Part shown: positions 54,701 to 63,700 of the stretch, in pieces | Position numbering within the stretch: the stretch's first letter is position 1 | Layout: every line of letters starts with the position of its first letter | Assembly (NCBI RefSeq): GCF_036588685.1 | Contig: NC_086374.1 | Coordinates: 30,620,886-30,684,885, forward strand | DNA length: 64,000 nucleotides | Direction of reading: 5' to 3' | Origin: Mytilus trossulus | Taxonomy: Eukaryota; Mollusca; Bivalvia; Mytilida; Mytilidae | Position numbers and translations under genes: made by a program | Notes under the pieces: model-generated | What the model was told of the DNA's origin: nothing | What the model saw: only the letters and a program-made list of their open reading frames with translations | Database searches by the model: none

Positions 54701-56081
54701 TTTAAAAATAAATATAACAAAATTAAAATCATAATTTAGTCTAAAAGCATGCAATGATTTCTAAATTTACAGTACTGAATCAAATATGTCTAGGTTTTGA
54801 AAACATAGGAGATATATAAGTTATTATTGGAGAAATGTTTTTTATATAATACTAGTCAAAATGTTAATTGTATTTCAAAACAAAGGATATTTGTACACGA
54901 GAAACTTAATGAAGTGCAGAAGATTTCTACGGGAAATATCTGTTCATGCAGGAAATAACAGATCACAAACATAACGAAAATAATAAAATAAGTTGATATT
55001 CTAGATAGATAAGTTTATAGCTATGGGCTGAATTACGAAGCAAATGCTGCTCTTATAAAAAATTTCATATTTTTATCCCTATGTATCTTTAATAGAATCT
55101 ATGAGTTTATATACTTCAATATAGTATGATGTTTAGTTATGATCTATGTATTTGTACTCCTATCCTGTCAGTTTCTTTTTTTCATTAATGTATCACTTAA
55201 ATTCAAAGTTGAATGATTGATTTGAGATAATATGCAATCTTATATGACTTGAATTATTCAATTGAGAATTTGACTATATTGAGTACATTTTGTTTAAACT
55301 GATAAATCAATATTTACATAATAGTCAATTCCATAAAGAATAAGAAGTTATCTGTCAAATATTATTCCTACTAACTTATTAATTTTTTTAATCTTTCAAT
55401 ACAATAGGTACAGTGGTAGCAGTAGCCAGCAATGATAGTACTGTTAAAATGTATGAGGTTGCCTCTGGAAAGGTATGTACTTAGTTAATAAAATCGTTTT
55501 AGTAGACAATGCTAGTGTTTTTCATATGTTCTTTAGTGATGAGAAAACATGTTCTCAACCAAACTTACCAATATTTAACCCAGTTTTGATGCAATACAAG
55601 TAAACCTTGATTTAGTTTAAATATATTCTATTTTTCAAATGACAAATGGATCCGATAAATCTTTAATTTGAAGGTCAAGTGGTTAAAAAATTATTTGCAG
55701 CAATTGATTGGGTAAAAAAAAAAAAAACTTTAAAAAATGCCATTGTATCTGTTCCAATAAAGTTAACTTGAATAATCCATAAGTCATTTATGGCACATAT
55801 TAAATCAGTTGCTAAGTAAGTAAATCCATCTCATTGGAAATTTACACATTCATATGATTGTACTGGACACATTTGTATGAGATGAAAAGTTATGTTATAT
55901 ACAAATGTACAAAAAATCTGTAGTCTAATGAAGATGAGAAATTTGAGGTAACTTTATTTTATTTTTCCAGGTTTCATCACTAGTGGGACATGAAGATGCA
56001 GTACAATGTCTGGCCTTTGACCAGAATGGAGAATATTTAATATCAGGTGGTAGTGATTGTACAGTCAGGATCTGGTCCTGA
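42712..56081 (+). CDS. SPAG16: Sperm-associated antigen 16 (PF20), ciliary central-pair WD40 protein
   Basis: Sixteen exons: 42712-42760, 44843-44920, 45584-45651, 46158-46282, 46752-46889, 47479-47586, 47945-48132, 49102-49238, 49623-49756, 51202-51345, 51731-51831, 52196-52407, 52982-53047, 54168-54294, 55408-55472 and 55971-56081 (TGA). All are GT-AG with phases that close; 1851 nt gives 616 aa, close to vertebrate SPAG16. The start is ATGGCGG in strong context. The N-terminus has the conserved acidic motif DDEYEYEEVP, then a LisH-like segment (DYVRNFLVRMGMNRTLDTFQ, about 80-100) and a coiled coil rich in K/E (about 120-235). Seven WD40 repeats fill about 335-616 (GHTDWVSGCDFHPSG, TTVKVWD, GHTDSVNSIEFLP, GHEDAVQCLAF, TVRIWS-stop). 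PF20 proteins form part of the axoneme central apparatus and are needed for motile cilia and sperm flagella. LINE relics, MITEs and a minisatellite crowd its introns. Confidence 0.95.
43030..43560 (-). mobile_element. LINE C-terminal fragment, antisense in SPAG16 intron 1
   Basis: The minus strand encodes KSIKEKAYVSLVRPTL, a stop where this family normally has Glu, then YASSVWDLYQQNDIYRLEMV, QRRAARYVTNRYHNTSSV and SFYPRSIREWNTLP, ending at 43044. This is the same C-terminal layout as the LINE at 23.4-26.0 kb but a different, diverged family. Because of truncation and the internal stop it is dead. Confidence 0.85.
43575..44230. repeat. Inverted TGTTTGCCCTGGGTCC pair around AT-rich DNA
   Basis: GTCTGTTTGCCCTGGGTCCG at about 43580 is mirrored by GGACCCAGGGCAAACATGAA at about 44195, spacing about 650 bp, with further GGGCAATCGGACCCAG. 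It may be a foldback element or two inverted pieces of one dispersed repeat. It lies in SPAG16 intron 1. Confidence 0.45.
44878..45029 (+). repeat. Tandem duplication of the SPAG16 exon 2 / intron 2 junction
   Basis: Copy 1 at 44878-44952 and copy 2 at 44953-45029 both start GAGTATGAAGAAGTACCTGT and contain the last 43 bp of exon 2, the donor GCCG|GTAAG and about 30 bp of intron (TTGTTGATGTTTCTATTGT). Copy 2 has ACTAC where copy 1 has TA after GTAAG. Reading through copy 1 meets a stop right after the donor (GGTAAGTAA), so only the first donor gives a functional protein. Confidence 0.92.
45042..45237 (+). repeat. Dispersed repeat (CACGTTAAAGACACCCTTGT family) in SPAG16 intron 2
   Basis: GATAAATGGCTGACCCATGT, CACGTTAAAGACACCCTTGT, AGATTTCGAAAAAGAGCAGA, TGCTGCTACAAGGCAGCACT and CCACAAAGTGGAAAGGGA form a block I recognise as common in bivalve genomes. 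Frames on both strands over it are not genes. Confidence 0.6.
48257..48646. mobile_element. TTAA-flanked MITE, TIR GGATGTTCGCTGCT (SPAG16 intron 7)
   Basis: TTAA at 48253-48256 and 48647-48650 bracket GGATGTTCGCTGCTC at the left and GACAAGCAGACATCC at the right, imperfect inverse complements. At 390 bp it is non-coding. Its tip resembles GGATGTTCGCTGCT at about 41394. Confidence 0.7.
49800..50385 (+). repeat. ~49-bp minisatellite in SPAG16 intron 9, ~11 diverged copies
   Basis: Units of the form AAACCTTTGACAGTTATCTC, CCATTTGCCTGAATTCTGTA, TGTTAATAA repeat with alternations such as AAATTGTCAACAG in place of AACCTTTGACAG and TCTTCCATTTGTCTGAACTC in place of TCTCCCATTTGCCTGAATTC. Two more copies stand alone in intron 12 near 52840-52920. 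Confidence 0.9.
50485..51058. mobile_element. TTAA-flanked MITE, family copy 2 (SPAG16 intron 9)
   Basis: TTAA 50481-50484 and CTAA 51059-51062 bracket AGTCATAAGAAACCTC and CACTCGTTTCTTATGACT. It aligns end to end with the element at 31717-32281. It directly follows the intron 9 minisatellite. Confidence 0.85.
52560..52810. repeat. Diverged copy of the 5.7-kb repeat family in SPAG16 intron 12
   Basis: GTTCTTGACTTAGAACACGC, AGGTCGGGGTTATACATGTT and CCAACCCTCCTC parallel GCTCTTAACTTTTGGACAGA, TTTGGCAGGGTTAAACATGT and the following text at 5780-5860. Before it, GGCTGCAACTGGTCC and GGCTACAACTGGCCC form a small local duplication. Confidence 0.4.
53330..54150 (-). mobile_element. LINE 3' fragment, antisense in SPAG16 intron 13
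   Basis: The minus strand encodes, in two frames joined by a shift near 53930, MNDDSVNKKVFIWGNTCK then MSDDKNKLRTYRMFKNVYG, LAKFRCSVAPIRIETGRY, LCFNCTDDVEDEKHVLLNC (CX2C...HX4C zinc-like cluster) and ends IKRKCILYS at 53495. The 3' UTR ends TTCAATAAAGTATTTGTCTT then GTCTTG near 53330, a typical LINE tail. This C-terminus is unlike the CR1/L2-type copies in this window, so it is a separate family. It is dead by truncation and frameshift. Confidence 0.8.
54429..54645. mobile_element. TA-flanked MITE, TIR CCGTATAGCGGG (SPAG16 intron 14)
   Basis: TA then CCGTATAGCGGGTTATTTTC at the left is the exact inverse of GAAAATAACCCGCTATACGG then TA at the right. Inside, ATTGGCGG(T/A)(T/A)TATTTTGGCG occurs twice in an imperfect arrangement. 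It is 217 bp without coding capacity. TA duplication suggests mariner-type mobilisation. Confidence 0.85.
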
Positions 56082-58750
56082 ACATTGGAGTGATTGACAT
56101 TATTTATTCTGTCATTTTGTCAGAAAATTAGGCCAAATATAGAAGGAAATGTGAATTGATAATAATGAATTACACATGGATTTTTAAAGATTTGTGGAAA
56201 AAGACTTTATCTGTAGTTGTATAATTATTTCAAAGACAGCATTTCCCTATTTTTTGTTATTTTTTTTTAACTTCCTGTAAGAATCAATATTATGTGATAT
56301 TTTTATATGTATGTTAAAAAGATCTTTTTTGTTTTAAATGACGAAGAAATGAGCTTGCAGATATTTATTTAACTTAAATGTATACTAAAAAAGTATGTTT
56401 GAATTTAAGTACTTTTGTTTATATTCAAAAAATTTATACCAGACCTTTTATTTGTGTTTGTTTATTTTCTTTATGTTGCCAATAAGGTGGTCACCCCAGT
56501 TTTAGACCAGATTGCAGTCAAATACAATCCAATACTGGCTTGTCAACCTTTTCAGCCATTGATCTTCTTAATCTGACTTAGTGAGTGATTTCACGCATCA
56601 AATGTAGTAAGGGAATTATTCTATGATCCTTTTTTGGCAGTTTCAAGCAATTCATTAATGATATTTGATTTTCATTGATGATGTGCTGTGTATTACCAAA
56701 CTCTAATTCTACCAAAATCTACTGAAGTTACAGAAAGTGGTTAAGAATCTATAGATATAATAATTTGTTCTACCTACAACTATTTTTTTTCACAGATTGC
56801 TTGTTTAAATATGTTTCTCTTATTCATAATCAATGTTAAATTTAAAGGTAGCTATGCAAAGTGAACCAATATTTATCCTACCCTGGGTTATCAGCACTGC
56901 TTACATTTTGGAACATATTGTATTTTTCCTTTGATTCTTTTTGTTGCTCCTCTTCTTATACATTTGTGCTTTTTCACAATAGTCTTTTACAATGAGCTTT
57001 TGATTATTTTCCATGTTGATATATCACATAAAGACAATATCTTTTGTATCATTTGGTCCTAATTTTAACCTTAATTTCAACTTAATATGTGAAGGTTAAC
57101 AGAAAAAAATATTCTGAGGCAAGTGTCTGTGTTTTTTAGGTGAAGGTAATGCATCAGGTACCTCACTTTTTATGCCCCACCTACAATAGAGTGCCATTAT
57201 GTTTCTTGTCTGTGCGTTTGTTTGTCTGTTAGTCCATGCGTTCATCAGTTAGTCCGTCTGTCTGCTTCAAGTTAAAGTTTTTGGTCAAGGTTGTTTTTGA
57301 TGAACCTGAAGTCCAATCAACTTGAAACTTAATACACATGTTTCATATGATACGATCTTTCTAATTTTAATGCCAAATCAGATTTTTTGCCATATTTCAC
57401 GGTCCATTGAACACGGAAAATGATAGTGCGAGTGGGACATCCCTGTTCTTTGGACACATTCTTGTTTTCTTCTGACAAAACTTTTCAGGTTCACTGTGAG
57501 ATAACATCATATCAGTCAATGAGTTTCACTGTGAATTTGGGATGAAAAACAATGATAAAAGAAATATCTATTTTAGTTTGAACAGGATAAAAAATTATGT
57601 TAAACATAAAGTTCACAAGAGATTTTATCGCTCATGTAGATTTATGTGCCTTCTCAACAATTTTCAAGCTCCAACATTGACTAGAATGTAAATTAATTAT
57701 GACTCAAATCTACTTATGTTTAATTATGTTCTTCTGAATATTTTTGACTGATTATGTGTCTTCCTTTCTTCTACATAATTTGTACAGAATGAACAAATAG
57801 ATTCACAATTTCAACTATGTTAACAGTTTTTGATTTTCACATTTTAATATTATCCAACAAAGATGAAAAACATTTATAAAAATCATCAAAGAGCAATATT
57901 AAGTCTACTAAAGAGTCGAGGGACATTTTTTTGCAATGTTGAGTAATCTTTTGATCTTGTCTTGCTTACACTTTTTGTATTTAAACCTTCTTTCTTTCTA
58001 TTATAGTATATACGATAAAAGGCAAACATGAATAAAATTGGTAAAGTTCGTTATTTAAGGGCAATAACTTTTATAAGTAGTAATCTTAAAGTTTTGTTTT
58101 AAATGAACAGTAGATAGATCTCAACATTTTTGCTACTGTTAGATTTTCTCATTCTACATCAGTTCAAGATAATATACAAAATTGTATTATTCCTCTATGT
58201 TCTATTAGTTGCAATGTCAGTTTTGTTGGTTGGCAGACAGGTTTCACCATGATGATTATAGTCTAGTTTGGTTTTAATAGGCCCAGTTGTAAACGATTTT
58301 TGTAAAGTGAACTGGTCAGTTGTGCTTAAAAAGAACAGTGCATTGATGTTTTTCATCCCAAAGTCACAATGAGGCTGGGCAATACAATAAGAAACAAAAG
58401 CTCCAATCTCACAGAAAGTTTAACACAACCGTTAGGAATATTTTTAGGTAAAATTTCTTAAATTTAAGCACACAAATAGGTATAATGTTAAAAAAGTAAC
58501 AGCCAAAGACAGTCAAAAAAATCTAGCATATGCTGTCATAATATGACAAATTCAATTTAGTCAAAAATGATATAGTAGTACTGGTAGATATTTAAACAAC
58601 CACTTCCAGGACCAATCAGACATTTGATAGAATCAGTTTATGTATAAGGCAAATAGTTCACATGCAGAGACAGCAAAACGATTTCGAGATATGTCACTTG
58701 TAAATAGGTTCTAACTGTTATAACCTGACAAATTATGTATGCTTTCAGAA
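56082..58750. other. SPAG16 3' UTR and intergenic DNA with one dispersed repeat
   Basis: No gene recognised. 57160-57480 is a TATGCCCCACC family repeat (ATGCCCCACCTACAATAGAG, GTTTTTGGTCAAGG, AGTCCAATCAACTTGAAAC, GGTCCATTGAACACGG), the inverse of 26790-27020. The end of the SPAG16 transcript is not obvious; no AATAAA lies close to the stop. Confidence 0.5.
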
Positions 58751-58754
58751 TTGA

Positions 58755-59600
58755 AATGATTTTTCGCTCATCTGGCACAAAGGGTCAAGTGAGTTTTCTC
58801 ATCACTTGCCAGGGCCCGTAGGTGGCCGGTTACAAGGCAAAATTTCTGTCCCTATCCAATACACCCTCATTTTCCATCTGCAGTCCAAAACCATCATTCC
58901 AGATGGCCTCTATTGTGACAAGACCTACATATTTTATTTATTGTGAACTTGTTCTCGTCCTGAATATGCATGAAATATTTGCCACTGGACGTTAAGCAAC
59001 CAACAATCAATCAATCATCACTTGTCCGTTAACTTTTACAACTTCTGAAATCTTATCTGAAACTGCTAAACCAAATGTAACCATACTTTTCCACAATCAT
59101 CAATTGGGTATATGGTTTAAAAATATGTTCGCTGACCCTTATTATGAGTAAAATGATAACTACATTTGGTGTATTGTATCCTTGCAAAGTCTACATGTCC
59201 TTCAGACAGGTTTCAACCAACATCGACAAGTCCTTAAATTCAAGTCTCAGATTTGATGAATGAAATGATTGTAAAGGTGTAAATTTCTTTTGTAGCATTG
59301 TTAACTTGACCTCATGTTCGGTGGTCATTGGTCAATGTTCAAATTGTATCAGATACTATAAGCAATATGTCAATTGTATTTGTTGTATTACGGGATCATT
59401 ATATGCTTTTAAAGTCTGCATGTTCGTCTGGCTAGGTTCATATGATCTTCATGATGCATTGTCTAATGTTTTAATGTTGTACGTGTTCTGTTTCTCAGGT
59501 ACAATAAACAATAGGACCACTTTATTTGGTGTAAGGAAACCGAATGACCTAGGTATACATAAGGTATGTCCCGCAGGGCTCATCTGATCTTGGACTCATT
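58755..59600 (+). repeat. Dispersed repeat (TTTTCGCTCATCTGGCAC family), interrupted by a LINE tail
   Basis: TTTTCGCTCATCTGGCACAA, AGGGTCAAGTGAGTTTTCTC, ATCACTTG then, after a 206-bp insertion, TCCGTTAACTTTTACAACTT and further modules (ATGATTGTAAAGGTG, GACCTCATGTTCGGTGGTCA, GTCTGCATGTTCGTCTGGC, CTTGGACTCATTTTCATG). It is a long bivalve repeat with internal diverged modules; 62840-63060 is another piece. Confidence 0.6.
58809..59014 (+). mobile_element. 5'-truncated LINE 3' end with 10-bp target duplication
   Basis: TCATCACTTG at 58799-58808 is repeated at 59015-59024. The insert ends ATTTGCCACTGGACGTTAAG, CAACCAACAATCAATCAA, a tail I recognise from bivalve LINEs. The 206-bp piece is non-coding 3' UTR. 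It interrupts an older dispersed repeat whose two halves join neatly across one copy of the duplication. Confidence 0.85.
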
Positions 59601-59644
59601 TTCATGAATTATAGATAATCAATGTAACTGTATATGAATTTTAA

Positions 59645-59787
59645 ATAGATATAGGAAGATGTGGTGTGAGTGCCAATGAGACAACTCTCCATCCAAATAA
59701 CAATTTAAAAATTAAACCATTATAGGTTAAAGTACGGCCTTCAACACGGAGCCTTGGCTCACACCGAACAACAAGCTATAAAATGTC
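59645..59787 (+). repeat. Bivalve short interspersed repeat, reference copy
   Basis: AGATATAGGAAGATGTGGTG, TGAGTGCCAATGAGACAACT, CTCCATCCAAATAACAATTT, ACGGCCTTCAACACGGAGCC, TTGGCTCACACCGAACAACA, then AGCTATAAAATG. This is the best preserved copy here and the standard for the others. Confidence 0.8.
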
Positions 59788-60489
59788 TACTAGAACACAC
59801 CCGTGATATCACGGGTCCGTGAATGAATTAAAGTATATACCTATGTGCAAGCCTTATTTTAGTAGTCATCTGATAAAGTCGTGCCGATTATAAGATACGC
59901 CGTTTTTTTCTGCTATCAAATCTTTCTGTTTGAACCCGTCGAATTGGATTGGAACTTAAAACAATAGGTCCTGGAATGGAGTATTTTTTTAATCAACAGC
60001 ATTGTCCTATATTAGTAATAAATAAAGTTGAATTCTTTGATTCGCTGGTTTACGTTATGCCCACTAACAAATTGAAAACTGTACCTATACGCCTTATTTT
60101 TAGTCCAGATTTTAAGTATTCGTATTGTTATCTTAGAAAGTTTTACTAATTAAAATACTACAATAAGCAGCAATTTGACAATTTAATAGTGTCAACCCTG
60201 TGATTATGATTGACCCGTGTATATAGCATATTAATCCTGAAAACACCGTTTGGTGGTGCGCCTGTCAGATGCGGAACGTACAGATAAGGTAATAGGTAAC
60301 AGGTGAATATACTATTGGTATCGGTAGCAGACTCGACCCGGAACTTCTTAATTATTGGCAATATTAATTATGTGGAAAACAAAAGGGCCTGGAGGGGTGT
60401 AATTTTTAATCTACATCTTTGTACTATTTTAGTTATATATAATATTAAATTCTGCGATTCGTCGTTTTTACGTGATGACGGCTGACAAA

Positions 60490-60572
60490 TTGGACCTCGT
60501 AATTTTAGTATTATAGATTTCTCCTTGTGCGAAATATATCTATATCTATAATACTAAAATTACGAGGTCCAA
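60490..60572. repeat. Inner hairpin: 27-bp perfect arms
   Basis: TTGGACCTCGTAATTTTAGT ... at 60490-60516 and its exact inverse at 60546-60572, 29-bp loop. It is the tip of the second inverted pair of the nested palindrome. Confidence 0.9.
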
Positions 60573-60732
60573 TTACGACAAATCCAAGAATTCAACTTTA
60601 TATTTAACTAATATCGGACAATAGTGTTGATTAAAAATTACACCACTCCAGACCCTTTTGTTTTCCACATAATTAATATTGCCAATAATTATCAAATTCC
60701 AAGTCGAATCCGATACCGATACCAATATTTAA

Positions 60733-60897
60733 GGAATAACAGTACTGTAGTTGAAGAGTTGCCACCGTCAATTGTAGATTTGACGGTCGCAAATGCAGTT
60801 TTACTGGCGACGCGTAGCGGAGACAGTAAAACGGAGATTTGCGACCGTCAAATCAAAATTGACGGTGGCAACTCTTCAACTACAGTACTGTTATTCC
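60733..60897. mobile_element. 165-bp near-perfect hairpin element
   Basis: GGAATAACAGTACTGTAGTT and the following ~60 bp pair with their inverse ending GTTATTCC at 60897. Extra pairing around the tip (GCAGTTTTACTG / CAGTAAAACGG) leaves a loop of about 17 bases containing GCGACGCGTAGCGG. The two arms differ only near GTAGATTT / AAAATTGA. Confidence 0.85.
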
Positions 60898-61829
60898 GAT
60901 TCTAATGCATTACAAAAAGAAAAAAATATGATAAAACTTAAAAAAATGTCTAAATTTGTCAAATAAAAAAAATTCCGCGAAACTTCATGAATGATTTTGG
61001 CACAAAGACGTCATGGCTAAACGTTACGTCATACAAATGAAAACTTACAAACTGGAGGTTATTACGTTACCTGTACGCTTCAAATTCGAATAAAATTACA
61101 TTAAAACGGCAAAATCGAGGTAGGTGTTGTTTTATTTTCGATTATATTATAGTAATCGAACATTTGTTGATTCATCAATTCAAAATGGCGGGTCTCTCCT
61201 TAGTTACGCCTGGTCAACTGTGGATTTGACGGCAACTTTTAGCCAATGAAAAAAATTGTTACATCCAAATTGCATTAGAATATAATATATGTTTACCTAT
61301 TACCTTATCTGCACGTTCCGCATCTGACAGGCGCACCACCAAAAGTAATATTTAGGATGCTACATACAGTATATTAGACGGGATATAATCACAGGGTTGA
61401 CACTACTAAATTCAATCATTGTCAATGTGTTCCCTATTGTAGTATTTTAATTAGTAAGACTTTCTAAGATGACCATACGAATACTAAAAATCTGTAAGGC
61501 GTAGTTTTCAATAAGTTAGCGGGCATGACGTAAAACAGCGAATCGAAGAGTTCAACTGTATTAATTTTATAACTTATGTAGGACAATGCTGTTGATTAAA
61601 AAAATACTCCATTCAAGGACCTTTTGATTTCCAATTAAATAATATTACCAATAATTGATAAGTTCCAGGTCGACAGTTTCAAGCAGAAAGATTTTGAAAG
61701 CAGAGAAAACTGCATCTTATAATCGGCATGACTTTATCTGATGACAATACCAATACTACAATAAGACTTACGCATGGTTATACACTTTAATTCAGTCACG
61801 GACCCGAGATTTCACGGGTGTGTTCTAGT

Positions 61830-62358
61830 CATCTTTTATATCCATCAAATTCATAGGACACAACATATATAGCAAATAAAAGATATCGACACAGATGCAG
61901 GCAAAGTTCTAAGCCACCCGTACGTTTAGCTCAAATTAAAATATTCACCGCGGCCTTATAGAACTAGGATCACGTATTTCTAGGGTGGTGATGGAAAGTG
62001 TGGATGAGCCCAACCTAAAATAGTCTTTGAAATGTCTTGTCCTTTTTTTTCCTTTTCAATAGATTAATGCATCACTTAATACCTATTGCTATTTAGCCAT
62101 GACGTTGTAAGGTTATTTCGACTGTGACACAAGGGTTTGAATGTCCCTCTGATATCTTTGGCTAGCCGCTTCTCTTATCAGTACGTATGATCTTATATCA
62201 TGTTGATCTATTTTAGCATTGTCAGCCTTTTCTTATACTGCTTTTTTAATATTTACAATTGATCCGTTCATAGTGGTGTTCTTACTGAAAAAAACACGGT
62301 CTATTCATCAGTTGCAATTATACTTAGAACTTTCCCTATCTGTAAATACTCTGACTTT
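61830..62358. other. Intergenic DNA, nothing recognised
   Basis: About 530 bp after the palindromic element. No exon or repeat boundary could be supported. Confidence 0.4.
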
Positions 62359-62359
62359 T

Positions 62360-62491
62360 GTCTTTCTATTTATTGTGTTTGTGCTTAGTACGTATTTATT
62401 TCCGTCTTTCTATTTATTGTGTTTGTGCTTAGTACGTATTTATTTCCGTCTTTCTATTTATTGTGTTTGTGCTTAGTACGTATTTATTTCC
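62360..62491. repeat. Three perfect 44-bp tandem copies
   Basis: GTCTTTCTATTTATTGTGTT begins at 62360, 62404 and 62448; the three 44-bp units are identical. Confidence 0.92.
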
Positions 62492-62584
62492 AACTGATCT
62501 TTATAATTTGTTCTTAAGTTACCTTATGCTGTTACACCGTTACTGATATACATTCATAATATGCCTTCCTAGGACATAACACTG

Positions 62585-62750
62585 CAATTGCGGACCAAGA
62601 TATTTTTGTAAAAAAGGGTGGGCTGTTTGACCTTATAAGGGGGCCACTCTCTTCATGCTTTGGTGATTCCCTATATAATCTACTCAATTTTCGCCACAAA
62701 AAGATTGCCCCTCCCCAAATCCCCTTCTGGATCCGCCTATGAACTGTAGC
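62585..62750. repeat. GGATCCGCC dispersed repeat
   Basis: AAAAAAGGGTGGGCTGTTTG, CTTATAAGGGGGCCACTCTC, CCCCTCCCCAAATCCCCTTC and TGGATCCGCCTATGAAC match the G/C-rich family also at 17.2 and 23.0 kb. Confidence 0.5.
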
Positions 62751-62839
62751 CATGTGGTTGCCTTTGTCATTCGCTAACGCTTTTAGTTCTCCCCGTTGTT
62801 TTGTTTCAATCGTTATTTATGAGCATTAGGTCAACCATA

Positions 62840-63062
62840 TTTCGTGTATGGAGTGATTGTAAGGTGTAAAAGCCCAACTGGTTGGTTGTTATTGATTCAA
62901 TTGTCAATGTTAAGACTGCGTGGTTTAATCTTTTCCTTAAGCAACTTTAAGCGACAGGACAACTTTATTTTGGTATACGGAATGATTGTAAGGTGCACAT
63001 ATATTTATGACAGGCATGGTTCCTTTGACCGTAACTTCATTTTAATAGATCATTGGAAATAA
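62840..63062 (+). repeat. Piece of the 58.8-59.6 kb dispersed repeat
   Basis: GTGTATGGAGTGATTGTAAG and, about 130 bp later, GGTATACGGAATGATTGTAA, with TTCAATTGTCAATGTTAAGA between. These are internal modules of the longer repeat. The small forward frame here is not a gene. Confidence 0.5.
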
Positions 63063-63700
63063 TAAGTTTATGTTTTACTTGTAGTAAAAGCTTCATATAA
63101 ACATAAATTTCATGACGAGTAACACAGGCGAGACATTTCAGCGTCTGCACTCTATTTCTTTTATATTTCACTCATTTTGATATATATGTTTTCACTTGTG
63201 AACGGTTGCCAGTTGTGAGTTGTGGAATAAGAACTGGCTACCAATCCAGGAAAACCAAATAAAACGTATTGATTTGGCGTTTCTTTTTCTGTGGAGTGTT
63301 ATTTTTTCTTTTTGATCATGCTGATGTCTGTTTTTCCCCGTCTTTCGTCTTTTATCTTGTATTACATTAGAGACTTTGCATTACAGCTAGGTATTGAAAA
63401 TCAAACATCAAATTAGTTCACGACTTACACAACATTGTCTTTGATTTTTTAGGGGTCGTGTTCTTTAATTTAGTGGGATGTTATTTTGTTCTATTTGATC
63501 ATTGTGTTACCCGTCGTTCGTCTTTTATATCGTATTACACTCGGGACTGTGCATTACGGGGATGGATAATTCAACATCAAATCATTTCATCAAACAACAC
63601 ATACGGTTGTCTTTGAATTAATCAATAAAAAACTAGAGTCTACCTTTAAATAAGATGCCTTATTTTTTTTTTTATTTAGAACCAATTAATAGATATATTG
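63063..63700. other. Intergenic / 3' UTR with a local duplication
   Basis: TTTCCCCGTCTTTCGTCTTT, TATCTTGTATTACATTAG, GACTTTGCATTACAG recur about 175 bp later as GTTACCCGTCGTTCGTCTTT, TATATCGTATTACACTCG, GGACTGTGCATTACGG, so an old ~175-bp duplication is present. Part of this stretch is probably the 3' UTR of the minus-strand gene that follows. Confidence 0.45.

Larger units (their letters stand above)
59790..61828. mobile_element. 2-kb nested palindromic element, ends CTAGAACACACCCGTGA
   Basis: CTAGAACACACCCGTGAT at 59790 is mirrored by TCACGGGTGTGTTCTAG ending 61828. The two arms (about 59790-60345 and 61285-61828) pair along more than 500 bp (for example AGTCGTGCCGATTATAAGAT, GAATGGAGTATTTTTTTAA and GTGGTGCGCCTGTCAGATGC each have an inverse partner). 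Inside sit a second inverted pair (60346-60516 with 60546-60730) and a 165-bp hairpin (60733-60897). No transposase-size frame exists. TA at both ends suggests a TA target duplication, which is inferred. Confidence 0.85.

Noticed and set aside
60624..60905. 93-codon plus-strand frame
   Set aside because: It lies entirely over the nested palindrome and the 165-bp hairpin; the protein mirrors the inverted repeat and matches nothing.
62219..62476. 85-codon hydrophobic plus-strand frame
   Set aside because: Its C-terminal half is the translation of the three-copy 44-bp tandem repeat.
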